From Reticulitermes lucifugus (taxonomy: Eukaryota > Arthropoda > Insecta > Blattodea > Rhinotermitidae), in the NCBI GenBank assembly GCA_026260175.1, contig JAKCWW010003985.1:1-31190 (forward strand): a DNA stretch of 31,190 nt, given 5' to 3'. Under the pieces are notes generated by a model. That model saw only the letters and a list, made by a program, of their open reading frames with translations. It ran no database searches and was not told where the DNA came from. Below are positions 19,375-28,335 of this stretch, piece after piece. The translations under genes and the position numbers were made by a program. Numbering within the stretch: position 1 is the stretch's first letter; each line of letters opens with the position of its first letter.

Positions 19375-20795
19375 CAACTAAGCAAGAAACGAATTCTCTG
19401 GCATTAGATGCCTGACAGTCGACACCGCTAATAGGCCTACTAAAATTTGTCACAGGACACGATTCTAAAACAGGTTCATATACCTCTCATCATAATAATT
19501 TCCTTAAGATTCATTTTAATATTGGCCTTAATTATTCAAGTAACACTAAGAGAAAAAATTCGGGAACATTCAAAAGAAATGTTTTGTTAATCAGAGGTAG
19601 GCGATATATATCAATGCCTCATATCGATACTTCCAGCCTTAACACGGTCGTGACGTCACTCAGAAACTACGTTCTGTGGTAACCATGGAAACCCGTGTGT
19701 TACTCACAAAGCAAGCGTATTATATAAGGCTGATTTATAGCCGTGGTGCCATATACGCTAAAAGGGTAAAAAGAAATGAAACAGCGGTGTACATACATCG
19801 CTTAACAACTGACATTTCTCCCCTGTTGTGCAACGGAAAAGCGGGGGACATAGATCGCTTTTACATGACAGAACAAGACACGATCGTCTAGGAAGCCGGA
19901 AGAAAAAAAGCAGAACTTTGTATGGAAGGGTTTTATGAATAAGATTAAATAGACCAGTAAACTTATTTGGGACTTCCTAGTAAAAGACTGTCATTCTTGA
20001 AGTAAGAGTGACAGTTTTCCCATTCGACCAGAAATTCCTCTGAAAGAGAAAATTATGCTATACAGAAACACACACGGCAAGAAAGATGCCGTCACACAAT
20101 GTACAGTTTGTTCGAAACATAGTAGCCCAATACAGCTCTACTAACGACACAATTAACCACTTAAGGCACAGTGGTTACTAGACTATCACTCGCTTTAATG
20201 CTTCAACGCTCTGTATTTTGTTCACAGGACGTAGCCTATTTATGGATTACGTACAGATTATGCTACTCAACAGCATTAACATGTCGAGCTTTGTAAAAGC
20301 AGTGTGTTTTTGTAAGGCGCGAACTCCACTTCTAAATAATAATATAGAAAAAAACAGTCTATCACAACTAAGAATGTTTATTATATATAAAAGAAACTTT
20401 TGTTTACAACATGTTTCTGCTGAAATTGGCTATTGTGCGGCAATACATAATATCCAAATATAAAAATAAGAATTGCTACACTATAAGTTGTTTGTATTTA
20501 ATGAGATCTTACACTGAAAGATAATTTAGGATGTATATAGATTGTAGTGTTTCATGGAAAGTAGTTAAGGGGAATTTTTCTCTGAGCAATCTGTAGATTT
20601 TGAACCGTTGTAATCTAGGTAAGTGCTGATAGATGAAGAGTGTACTGGAAGAGGCTTGGGTTTTATGTGGTCTTGAACATCGACACTTCTAGGTACTATT
20701 CAGAGAAACTTCAGGTACTACAGTCTGCGTTACACACTTTTCCGGTCACACTCCTTGGAACTTTCCACATCGTACTAACCCACGTGAGTTAACCA
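19375..20795. other. Stretch with no supported gene
   Basis: Frames at 19676-19891 and 20218-20463 (+) have no recognisable domain. AT-rich; no repeat recognised. Confidence 0.4.
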
Positions 20796-20808
20796 CACAA
20801 ACAGATAT

Positions 20809-21143
20809 TAGTTAGTTACTTCCTGTCGCTCCTTGCGGAGCATAGGGCCTCCTTTCAGAGGTTTCTTNNNNNNNNNNNNNNNNNNNNNNNNNNNNNNNNN
20901 NNNNNNNNNNNNNNNNNNNNNNNNNNNNNNNNNNNNNNNNNNNNNNNNNNNNNNNNNNNNNNNNNNNNNNNNNNNNNNNNNNNNNNNNNNNNNNNNNNNN
21001 NNNNNNNNNNNNNNNNNNNNNNNNNNNNNNNNNNNNNNNNNNNNNNNNNNNNNNNNNNNNNNNNNNNNNNNNNNNNNNNNNNNACCCGCGAACCTTGGGT
21101 CCAGTGGCGAGCACGCTAACCACTAGTCCACCGAGGGCGACAT
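20809..21143 (-). mobile_element. tRNA-derived SINE with 12-bp target-site duplication, interrupted by the assembly gap
   Basis: Minus strand begins GCCCTCGGTGGACTAGTGG then TTAGCGTG (tRNA-like A-box region) and GGTTCGCGGG (B-box region) before the gap. After the gap it ends GCTCCGCAAGGAGCGACAGG with an AACT-type simple tail. The flanks ACAAACAGATAT at 20797-20808 and 21144-21155 are identical, which fixes both ends and orientation and indicates a retroposed insertion. Confidence 0.75.
20868..21083. other. Assembly gap (216 N) inside a SINE
   Basis: 216 Ns replace the middle of the SINE whose two ends and flanking duplication are visible. The gap probably reflects repeat collapse in assembly; its true length may differ. 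Confidence 0.95.
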
Positions 21144-21175
21144 ACAAACAGATATACCTGTCGCAAAGCAGCGCA

Positions 21176-21212
21176 GATGATGATGATGATGATGATGGTT
21201 GTGGTGGTGGTG
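21176..21212. repeat. Microsatellite (GAT)n followed by (GGT)n
   Basis: Seven GAT units grade into GGT repeats. Confidence 0.9.
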
Positions 21213-21470
21213 TGATTATATCAATAATAATAAATTTATTATTTATAATAAATTTATGAAATTTACATTTATTAACAAATGGTTTTGAGTAGATTCACTT
21301 GGCTCAGAATTGTGTCCGATAGCGAGCTTGTGAGAAGGCGATAATAAACAGCCAGGCTCCAAACAACAGGAAATATCCTCAGCTGAGCATGAATCAATTT
21401 TTCCAAAAAGAACTCTAGATCATTTGGTTCTTATGAATTAATATCTTTACGCGGGACATCCCGTTGTGAT
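21213..21470. other. Spacer with short AT palindrome
   Basis: AATAATAAATTTATTATT lies near 21225-21242. Nothing else recognised. Confidence 0.4.
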
Positions 21471-21540
21471 ATGAAACAAGAAAAGAGAAATAAGGGCAGT
21501 TTATCACAACAATGTTTGCAATATCTTAATGTATATTATA

Positions 21541-21583
21541 TTGCAACATGTTTCGACTTTTTTAACAAGCCATTATCAGGCAA
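21541..21583 (-). ncRNA. Hammerhead-like motif, left arm of the 21.5 kb foldback
   Basis: Minus strand: ATTGC, CTGATAA (G8 to A), T, GGCTTG.. stem II (partial), GAAA, CATGTT, GCAAT. Stem I pairs ATTGC with GCAAT (5 bp). Stem III palindrome ACATGT and a GTT triplet are intact. Confidence 0.5.
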
Positions 21584-21655
21584 TGTAAAATACGAAAAAT
21601 TATCACATACATTTTACTGTGTTGTATGTGATAATCTTTGCTTAAGTATTTTACA

Positions 21656-21697
21656 TTGCCCGATAATGGCTTGTTAAAAAGCCGAAACATGTTGCAA
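21656..21697 (+). ncRNA. Hammerhead-like motif, right arm of the 21.5 kb foldback
   Basis: ATTGC, CCGATAA (two changes from CTGATGA), T, GGCTTG..AAGCC stem II, GAAA, CATGTT, GCAAT. Stem I is fully paired at 5 bp; the G8-to-A change is shared with the left arm. Confidence 0.45.
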
Positions 21698-21817
21698 TAT
21701 ACTATAAAATGTACAGTAATATATTAAAAACATTGTTGTGATTGACTACCCTTATTTCTCCTTTGTCGTATTAGGAATTAAGTTACAATTGCGTCTTCTA
21801 TTCCGGTTAGTCTAGCT

Positions 21818-22240
21818 AAGTGGTCCTCAAACTTTTGATACTCGCGGCACAATTGCGATATTCATTCATTTTCGTGGCATACTACAATTGGAACAGATAA
21901 CTACGATTAATACTAAGAATACATACATTCTTAATACCATTTAATTCATAAAAGCAAAAACAAAAATACCGTACAGCAGACAGACGATAAAGTTCTCATA
22001 CAAAGATCGTATAAGCAGTGCTTTCCAAACTTTATATGACGATGTCCCCTCGCCTAATCAAATACTCCATCGAAACGCCACCCCGTTTCTTAACTTTGCG
22101 TGCGTGCGTGCGTATGTGTGTGAAAGTAAAATCGTAATGAGTTTTTCATTTTTAAAATTTCAATTTGCACGATCGGTTCTTCTATTCGAAGCCTCGCGGC
22201 AGACTTGGCGGAAGCTCGCGGGACAACGTTTGAGCCCAAT
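21818..22240. mobile_element. hAT-like non-autonomous element, possibly nested
   Basis: Left end AAGTGGTCCTCAAACTTTTG and ACTCGCGGCAC; right end on the minus strand AATTGGGCTCAAACGTTGTC then CCGCGAGC. Ends of the type AGTGGTTCTCAAACTTTTT..CGCGGC are typical of hAT-superfamily elements. A second such end, CAGTGCTTTCCAAACTTTAT, begins at 22016, hinting at a nested insertion. No flanking 8-bp duplication was confirmed. Confidence 0.4.
22098..22123. repeat. Microsatellite (GTGC)n/(TG)n
   Basis: GCGTGCGTGCGTGCGTATGTGTGTG, a short simple repeat inside the hAT-like region, near the middle. Confidence 0.8.
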
Positions 22241-22249
22241 TTCTGTTAC

Positions 22250-22495
22250 ACTCTGTAGTTCTGAAACATGATAACTGTGTAACCAAGAGGAAATGTCTAG
22301 TTGAATATGACCTCCATGTAAAAGCGTACACCCTCCTTGGCTGTGAGTGGGCTTGCTGTTTTGTAGAAACGAAATGCTTTAGTGTGCTTGCAATTTGGGG
22401 TCTAGGCTACCGCCCACACGAGTCAGCCTGTAATACAATGCTGATATAATTGCACCCCCTTCTTTCTCGCATAAGGTAAACCGTAAGGTTCTCAC
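22250..22495. other. Spacer, nothing recognised
   Basis: No gene or repeat seen between the hAT-like element and the SINE copy at 22.5 kb. Confidence 0.4.
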
Positions 22496-22499
22496 TATG

Positions 22500-22745
22500 C
22501 ACGCCATTAAGGTACGAGAATATGGAGGAGTGCAGGTATGGCTCCACTCATTCTTAACCTTGGCATTAGATGGTGGCGAGTGGTCACATTCACACCCTGG
22601 GCCCTTCACGCCAGGGGAAATGGCCCCTGTGCCCAGTGAAGAAGAGTATCAGTGGGCCCCAGAGCTGGTCTGGACTCTTCGGAGAAGAGAAAAATCTTGT
22701 GCCCCTGCCGGGAATGGAACCACGATTCCTCAGTATTCATACAAA
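22500..22745 (-). mobile_element. SINE family A copy
   Basis: Minus strand: a decayed B box (GTGGTTCCATTCC) leads into CCGGCAGGGGCACAAGATTT, CTCTGGGGCCCACTGATAC, GAAGGGCCCAGGGTGTGAAT and GGTTAAGAATGAGTGGAGCC. The body corresponds step by step to the 25.1 kb copy. Frames of up to 130 codons through it are by-products of the SINE. Confidence 0.65.
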
Positions 22746-22749
22746 TGGC

Positions 22750-23100
22750 AGCAGCAACCACCCACTGCACCCCATGCCGAATGCTTTCTATTATTAACAG
22801 TTTACAGGTATACTCCAATACAGTATACGAGTATACACACACACCAACTCATCAAAATGCATTTTTTTTTGCTCTTTCACGTACCTTAATCTCCTGCATG
22901 CGCCCATAGTGATATTAGCTTCTTCGAGCAGCGTTAATAAACCCACAAACTCAGTAAATTATACCTAGCTTGTGGAAACGTATCAAACCCTTTCCATAAA
23001 CGATCATAAACATAAAATGAAATTGAGTTAACCTTTACCATGACATCAGGAGGTGTATGAACGTTGTATTAGGGAAACGAGATATCCAGAATGTAATCAA
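22750..23100. other. Spacer, nothing recognised
   Basis: AT-rich DNA. A T-run at 22863-22870 and some ATACAC repeats; no gene. Confidence 0.4.
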
Positions 23101-23103
23101 ATA

Positions 23104-23288
23104 CAATCGAACTCGGTTATAACGTCATGAAAGGGACTGAATATTTTGTGTCGTTATAAACCAGTGTAGTTATAAGCGAGGAAAATAATTTTATGGTTAA
23201 CAGTGAGGAATTAATTGGTACTACAGAATTTCTGACGCTATAGACGAGGTGTCGTACAAACCGATGTCGTTATAACCGGGTTCGACTG
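23104..23288. mobile_element. 185-bp MITE, Tc1/mariner-pogo type, TA duplication
   Basis: The left terminus CAATCGAACTCGGTTATAAC and right terminus (minus strand) CAGTCGAACCCGGTTATAAC are inverted repeats with two mismatches over about 21 bp. TA dinucleotides sit immediately outside at 23102-23103 and 23289-23290. A further GTTATAA-rich motif lies inside (23149-23187). Short size, no open frame, TA target and a CAGTCGAACTCG-type terminus fit pogo/Tigger-like non-autonomous elements. Confidence 0.8.
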
Positions 23289-23294
23289 TATATT

Positions 23295-24515
23295 GTTTTA
23301 TTAGTGTAATGTTTAACTGAGACTTTCAAATATCGTATTTGGTTCAATTCCTGAAGATTGGCATAAAGTTCGTTGAGACCACAATGGCAAATTATTAGAA
23401 ACAACTTTACAAGAGGCACCTACTGTCAATAAGCTAAAAAGTCCTAGAAATACACCATGATAACAATACATACTAAGCGAAGGTAAAGGTGTAAACTGCA
23501 ATACGGACTAAAACGTACCTACTACTGTTCCCACTTTGTTCTTTTATTTGTACCCACCCACTAACATTCATAATGACAGAACAGCGAAAATTAGCCTTCT
23601 ATACACAAAAGTATAATTATGGGGTGATTAAAAGAATCTTGAGATGCACATGACGTTTTCTGTTACAGGGATCTGAATCCTGAATAATTACTTTAAATGC
23701 CGTAAAAGATGACGACTTTGGAAAAAGAAAAAAAAGGAAGGTTGTCGTATCCCAAAAACATGTACAAATCAATACCCAAATGGTGCCTAAGTGTCTGCAC
23801 TTTTTGAATGAGTCTGTGTCGTATTGCAGGCTAGTCACACTACATAATTCAGACTACAGAATCTCAGTTGTTATTCTTGCGCTTGCTTAAACAGCCTACA
23901 CGCCACATAAAAATGTTGCCAATATATGCTGTAGCTCTCAAACAAATGTATATTTTACGCCCTGTATAAATTTTATGTTGAATGAGGGATCTTCTGAAAA
24001 TGGCGACGGTCAACATCAGTTTCGCCTACTTAAACCGAAGTTACCACAATGGACAGAGAGAAAAAAAACTTATAATTGGCCGAAAACATTCAGCGGACCA
24101 CTAGTAACTCATTCCGTTTAAATCCGTTGTGAACACCACGAGACAGGAAGCTGGACAGCATGCCGGTGAACTGGGAAATAATTACTCCTGCACGGAATCT
24201 AACGACAGTCATTCCAGTGTCTGAATTATTCCTATAATTTAAGACAAAACACATGTACAGTACTCATACAATACAGTGGATTAAGCCGAAGCAATATCAG
24301 AAAATACCAACCAGCACCACTGCATTCCCTCGTTTCGCCACGGAATACATGTAAATTTAATTAAAAGTGAAGATACAACGCAAACTTAAAAAAATGCGAG
24401 GAAGATAATGAAAAACTGGACAACCTTTTATCTCATAACCATTGACATATTAAACTGTGGCCGCAAACGCAATTTTGAACATTAATTAAACATACAGTGT
24501 AATCGACATTGTGAA
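23295..24515. other. Stretch with no supported gene
   Basis: Frames at 23313-23501 and 23617-23838 (-) have no domain. No repeat family recognised. Confidence 0.4.
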
Positions 24516-24521
24516 TAAGCT

Positions 24522-24690
24522 ATGTGTCTGACGAATGAGAAACAGTGTTTCGATTCCCGGCAGGGACAAAATATTTCTATCTGCTCCGAAACGTTCAGAC
24601 AGGCTCTTTTCATGGAGGCAAGGCGGGCGGCACTCAGTTTCGTCTAGTGCCGAGGTTCAGAATGAGTGGAGCTACATGAGGACAAGCTAC
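24522..24690 (+). mobile_element. SINE family A copy with internal deletion
   Basis: The head CTGACGAATGAG is followed by AGTGTTTCGATTCCCGGCAG, in which a B box (TTTCGATTCCC) is visible. The body then jumps to GGCAAGGCGGGCGGCACTCAG and the 3' portion AGTGCCGAGGTTCAGAATGA..GTGGAGCTAC. Part of the middle found in the 25.1 kb copy is absent. Plus orientation. Confidence 0.55.
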
Positions 24691-24699
24691 TGCTTGGCT

Positions 24700-24905
24700 T
24701 ATAGTATACAGCGTTATACTTACATTTCTTCTATGCAGACTTACAGCAGGCGCATGTTCATTCTTATTCGCAAGTTACAACACGTTATATCAACTTTAGA
24801 AGTTATGAGACGTGATGTCAAAGGGGACGAAATTGGAAGTAACTGACCGTAGAGCATTTCAAGGCATCGTCTTCATAATTTCCAAGGAAGACTGAATCAA
24901 GCCAC
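24700..24905. other. Spacer, nothing recognised
   Basis: No gene; a 103-codon frame (24535-24846) simply runs out of the SINE into this spacer. Confidence 0.4.
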
Positions 24906-24969
24906 GAAAGAGCTCAGACCCTGAAGGTCTGCTAGGGAGTGAAGAAGTAAAGCTTGGTAGAAACGAACA

Positions 24970-25003
24970 GCGATTCTGAAGAACCTAATGCCTCCAACTT
25001 CAC
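24970..25003 (-). ncRNA. Degenerate hammerhead-like motif, left arm
   Basis: Minus strand GTGAAGT, T, GGAGGCATTAGGTTCTTC, AGAA, TCGC is a decayed form of CTGAAGA-T-GGAGGCA..CTTC-GAAA-CG. Inactive by inspection. Confidence 0.3.
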
Positions 25004-25064
25004 ATCATATAAGAAAATGAAAAGTTGTTCTTCACGTCATGATGGCATATATGGGGTATAGAGG

Positions 25065-25305
25065 CATAGCTCCATTCATTCTTAACCTCGGCGCTATATG
25101 GAGGTGAGAGGTCAACCTTACGCTCCGGCCACTTTACCCCTGAGAAAGAATCCCGGTACCCACTAAATGGGAGGCTGGGTGGGCCCCAGAGCGGGTGTGG
25201 ACGGTTTCGGAGAACAGAAAATTTGTCCCTTCCGGGATTCGAACCCCGTACTGTCCAGCCCGTATCTAGTCGCTATATCGACTACACCATCCCGGCTCCA
25301 TCTTC
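25065..25305 (-). mobile_element. SINE family A, best-preserved copy (tRNA-derived)
   Basis: Minus strand: GCCGGGATGGTGTAGTCGAT begins the tRNA-like head, GACTAGATACGGGCTGGAC follows, then an excellent B box in GGGGTTCGAATCCCGGAAGG. The body carries CTCTGGGGCCCACCCAGCC, GGCCGGAGCGTAAGGTTGAC and the 3' part GAGGTTAAGAATGAATGGAG. Translation gives ALGPTQPPI and GFESRKGQIF, widely mis-annotated as protein. The other five copies can be aligned to this one. Confidence 0.75.
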
Positions 25306-25317
25306 GTATTATAATTC

Positions 25318-25360
25318 TACTCTGAAGATGGAGGCAGCAGGTCCCTGGGAAAAGTTGATA
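25318..25360 (+). ncRNA. Degenerate hammerhead-like motif, right arm
   Basis: CTGAAGA, T, GGAGGCAGCAGGTCCCTGG, GAAA, AGTTG. The first box is intact and GAAA is present, but stem II pairing (GGAG against CTGG) is lost. Confidence 0.35.
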
Positions 25361-25452
25361 GCCATCTATCAAACTACACAGCATTTTATCCCAGAACACC
25401 AAGAGTGATATTCCGAGCCAGAGAGCCTCACATCGCACACACATAGGTCCGA

Positions 25453-25491
25453 TGTTTGTTTTGTTTTGTTTTGTTTGTTTGTTTGTTTGTT
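25453..25491. repeat. Microsatellite (TTTTG)n/(TTTG)n
   Basis: GTTTTGTTTTG grading to GTTTGTTTG, a simple repeat. Confidence 0.9.
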
Positions 25492-25965
25492 ATGACTACC
25501 AGTCTTGATATGGCATCCGTTTGTATGCTGATGTACATTAACTAGGATATCGAATGGACTCGGAAATTATCCAGTTCATAATGACGAAAGGTATTAATAC
25601 ACGCTGACCTGTACGAAGAGAACATAATACTTTACATTTCACAGTTTAATGTGATTCAACCAGTCGAACGTAAATACTAACCCAACGGGATGTAGGGTAA
25701 TGCTTACCCTGCGGCTCCAATTACTGGGAACACAACGTCAGCTTTATGTACCAACACGCAGAAATGGCAATAAAATATCGGGGTTTCATTTCATGTTCAT
25801 TATATATTTGCATTCAAAACTGCAAGTGACGAGTCTAATAACGTGCCTGAATGCAGGGTCTCTCATCTTCCAGTCCAACTAGTAGGTTTACAATGTCATA
25901 TCTTCGGCCACTTGCCTTCACCCACTCTACACGTCTCTATACGTAGTCACACATCACGCAGTCTA
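25492..25965. other. Stretch with no supported gene
   Basis: The 60-codon frame at 25700-25882 has no domain. No repeat recognised before the reverse-transcriptase relic. Confidence 0.4.
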
Positions 25966-25972
25966 TATTGCG

Positions 25973-26330
25973 ACAACACCACAGCCTCCTCCAAAGCGGC
26001 TTCTCCACAGAGTGCGATCTAGCTTCCTCTTTCAACTTCCAGTTATCTTCTCTTTTCCTTAAGGTCATTCAGACGCTCCTGACGTCTTCTTCCTCATCTT
26101 CTTGTCCCTTCCATCTTTCCTTCAATAACGTGTTTTAAAAGGCAGTTCCTACGCAAAATGTGACTAATCCAGTTAGCCTTCTTAATTTTTCACACGATCC
26201 ATCCAACTGATCTCCATCCTTCTCCAACACTACATTTCAAAACTTTCTGATCTATTACCCGAAGTGTCCAAGTTTCAACACCACACAAAGCTATGCTCCA
26301 AATGTAGCATTTCACAGTTTCTTCCTCAAA
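25973..26330 (-). pseudogene. Non-LTR retrotransposon ORF2 C-terminal relic (endonuclease-reverse transcriptase tail)
   Basis: Minus strand translates, with breaks, as VKCYIWSIALCGVETWTLR, then after a deletion KKANWISHILRRNCLLKHVI and EGKMEGTRR, and finally RTLWRSRFGGGCGVVAI and a stop at 25973-25975. This order is the C-terminal, post-polymerase region of an insect non-LTR element: ETWTLR, KANWIGHILRRNCLLKHVIEGK, RTLWR.RFGRG. In-frame stops after WIV, TRR and KRR, a missing segment and a frame change show it is dead. The catalytic polymerase core is absent, so only the 3' end was inserted (5' truncation) or survives. Confidence 0.8.
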
Positions 26331-26519
26331 TTTAAGTGTAATCTCCATTAAATTACAAACCTCAGGTTTCCAATGTATTCCAGTTCCCCGTTTCTAACTA
26401 CAAACAGGTTATTTCTTAACTGCATACAAAGCACACGGTAACGTATTCTACTCCTAAAATCACGCCATAAGTTCCCATGAACATGGTCGCAATCGCTTAC
26501 CCATTGACTCATAGCAAAG

Positions 26520-26860
26520 GTTGAATATGTACCTCAACTACTGGCAGATGTATCATTGGAAGCGCGATCAACTATATGGTTTATGGATGACGGAGCTCGC
26601 GTTCTTCTCATCCGTGACGCAAAGCTTTTCCTGGCCCCTGTTATCCAGATCAATTGATAGGCCGATTATGGCCTCCATGATCGCCTGATATGACTCCCGC
26701 CGACTGCTACGTATAGGGCCATCTGAAAGGTACAGTATACTCGAAAAGGGTCAACATCAGCGTTTACTGATGAGGCTACGAAAGCAGTAACATCAATGCT
26801 TGGCACCTTTCAGCGTACCAGAAATTTCTGACATAACGGGCCTCAATTATGCGTTCAAAC
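26520..26860 (+). pseudogene. DDE transposase relic, Tc1/mariner-superfamily-like
   Basis: LLADVSLEARSTIWFMDDGA in one frame matches the 'LLEDVPL..R..MWFMQDGAPAHFS' block around the second catalytic Asp. After a frameshift, YPDQLIGRLWPP, stop, SPDMTPADCYV, stop, GHLKGTVYS matches 'YPGRWIGRGGPxxWPPRSPDLTPLDFFLWGHLK', holding the last acidic residue. Weaker similarity continues to about 26830 (AYQKFLT). At least two stops and one frameshift kill it. I saw no terminal inverted repeats. The superfamily name rests on recalled motifs. Confidence 0.7.
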
Positions 26861-28260
26861 TAACGGAAATAACTTTTTAACAGTTTTTATAAATATTTTG
26901 CCAACATTAAGAAGCCGGTATGTTAAAATCAAGTCTAACAAGTAAAGACGTGCCTAAAACACAATTTTACTTCTCACGTAATTTCCTACAGTTTCCCATC
27001 TCGCTAACAAAGTGATTGCGACCATATGTCTACAGAAACATTTGGCTTCATGTTAGGATCAGAACATGATCCCTATATTTACCGCATAAATAAAATCCTA
27101 TATATTCACGTAAGCATCTTAAAGTTCCTATTTTCTCTCCAACTTTTCTTTTGTGTCTCTAACTCCGTATCAATAGCTTCCGCCAATATTGACAACCGGT
27201 TTAATCAGTAGGTATAATTCCAAATACACCTATATATGCGTTGACATTATTTTAAACAATGACTGTCAAATATTCCAGTTAGATGCTGGATCGTAACCTT
27301 TTGCATCTTAGTTTCCAAGTCTCTCTCTTCACCTGGGCTTACGATAATCTCTCAACATTTAGAATCACGTAGATCCTACTTGTTTCATTAGTTACATTAT
27401 ACCCATGCTCACGTTCATGGTGCCTGCGAAGATCAAGCCGACATGTCCACAGTGCCGACACAAGTGGGCACCGCCCAACGAACCCTCGGCAGTAACACGA
27501 CAAAAATTCCTTAACGTAAGAAATTGAAGGTAATTTCGGTAACGCTCCCCCCCCCCCCNGCCTGCTCACAAAGAAAGAGACGACATTCCAACGTTTGAAA
27601 TGGGCGTTCCCTGCAATTCTCCATAGCGTCACAAAAATAATGCTACGAATTTACTGTAAGACATTCGGAGCGCTGGCAAAATTAGTGCCCTCGAAATATT
27701 ACGCTTATGTGGACTGTATTTTGAAGTTTGAAGCAAGTAATTTTGTATTAAAACCCGCTGCTTTTAACATCACACTTTTATTTTACGTATGTGACCAGCC
27801 AGTAAATGTTTCTGATTGAACGGTTGCGACATGGGATTGCGATCGTCTAAAATGTAAGGGTGAATGTACCGTCTTGCGTGATAAGTAGGAGAGTGTGGGT
27901 AGGCGCGAGTGTTACTGCAGAGAAACGCCTGGAGAATACAATGTTTGTATGAATGGTGAACTTCGACAAATTTTGTGGAACTCTGACGATTATATCGTAA
28001 AATACTTTACAGAAGAACTTCTGAGCTTAGTTTGCTGGGCCCTTTTGATATCAGCTGCCGCCATTTGTGGCACACTACATATATCCATTGTCTTGGATGG
28101 GGGTGACGTATCCGATAAGTCCTAACGAAAATTTAGTGACTCCCAATATATCAGAACCAAACAGTATTGAGGAAGCACAAGGTGACCTGTGTCGATCGCA
28201 TGGTTGTGAGTAGGTACCTGGTCAAATTCACTCTCCAGTAGTCTTCATCCAGGAAACTAA
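26861..28260. other. Stretch with no supported gene; 12-C run with an N
   Basis: C12 at 27547-27558 is followed by N at 27559. Frames at 27339-27632 (-), 27595-27819 (+) and 27895-28125 (+) have no recognisable domain, and the first passes through the N. No repeat recognised. Confidence 0.4.
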
Positions 28261-28261
28261 C

Positions 28262-28335
28262 TACCTAACTCCAAGAAACAGAGTCCTTCTTGAGAAGCTA
28301 ATAGGTCCTCAGCTAGTCAAGAAATTCCCCGCATT
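28262..28335 (-). repeat. 3' untranslated part of the non-LTR relic
   Basis: Downstream of the stop of the relic at 28336-28650, the minus strand continues ATGCGGGGAATTTCTTGAC and TAGCTGAGGACC. On the plus strand the same DNA reads [20 protein letters not shown], a junk reading I recall as frequently annotated in insects. Likely the element's 3' UTR. Confidence 0.5.

Larger units (their letters stand above)
21481..21763. mobile_element. 283-bp near-complete foldback with hammerhead-like core in each arm
   Basis: The left edge GAGAAATAAGGGCAGTTTAT and CACAACAATGTTT mirrors the right edge AAACATTGTTGTG.. ATTGACTACCCTTATTTCTC. Pairing continues through the cores to a central IR (TTATCACATAC / GTATGTGATAA), so little single-stranded loop remains. 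The cores face outward at 21541-21583 and 21656-21697. The outer edge resembles AAATAAAAGGACTGTCAATC at 3548-3567, linking it to the 3.6 kb locus. A transcript would be a long hairpin. Confidence 0.75.
24915..25395. mobile_element. Foldback element split by a SINE insertion
   Basis: The left arm (24915-25010, minus reading CTACCAAGCTTTACTTCTTC, GTGAAGTTGGAGGCATTAGG) and the right arm (25318-25395, TCTGAAGATGGAGGCAGCAG.., ATCAAACTACACAGC, ATCCCAGAACACC) are inverted relatives of the 17.5 kb element. The SINE at 25065-25305 lies between them, so it probably inserted into the loop. The combined minus-strand frame gives the familiar junk reading 'VFWDKMLCSLIDGYQLFPGT'. Confidence 0.55.

Noticed and set aside
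21084..21143. Functional tRNA gene
   Set aside because: tRNA-like head only; flanking 12-bp duplications show it is the 5' end of a SINE.
21225..21242. AT palindrome as replication origin or regulatory site
   Set aside because: Short simple AT-rich palindrome beside microsatellites; nothing supports a function.
22497..22889. 130-codon plus-strand frame
   Set aside because: Antisense reading of a SINE family A copy; matches the typical SINE-derived false protein.
27895..28125. 76-codon frame with a possible membrane segment
   Set aside because: Hydrophobic stretch only; no homology recalled and no splice or promoter context.
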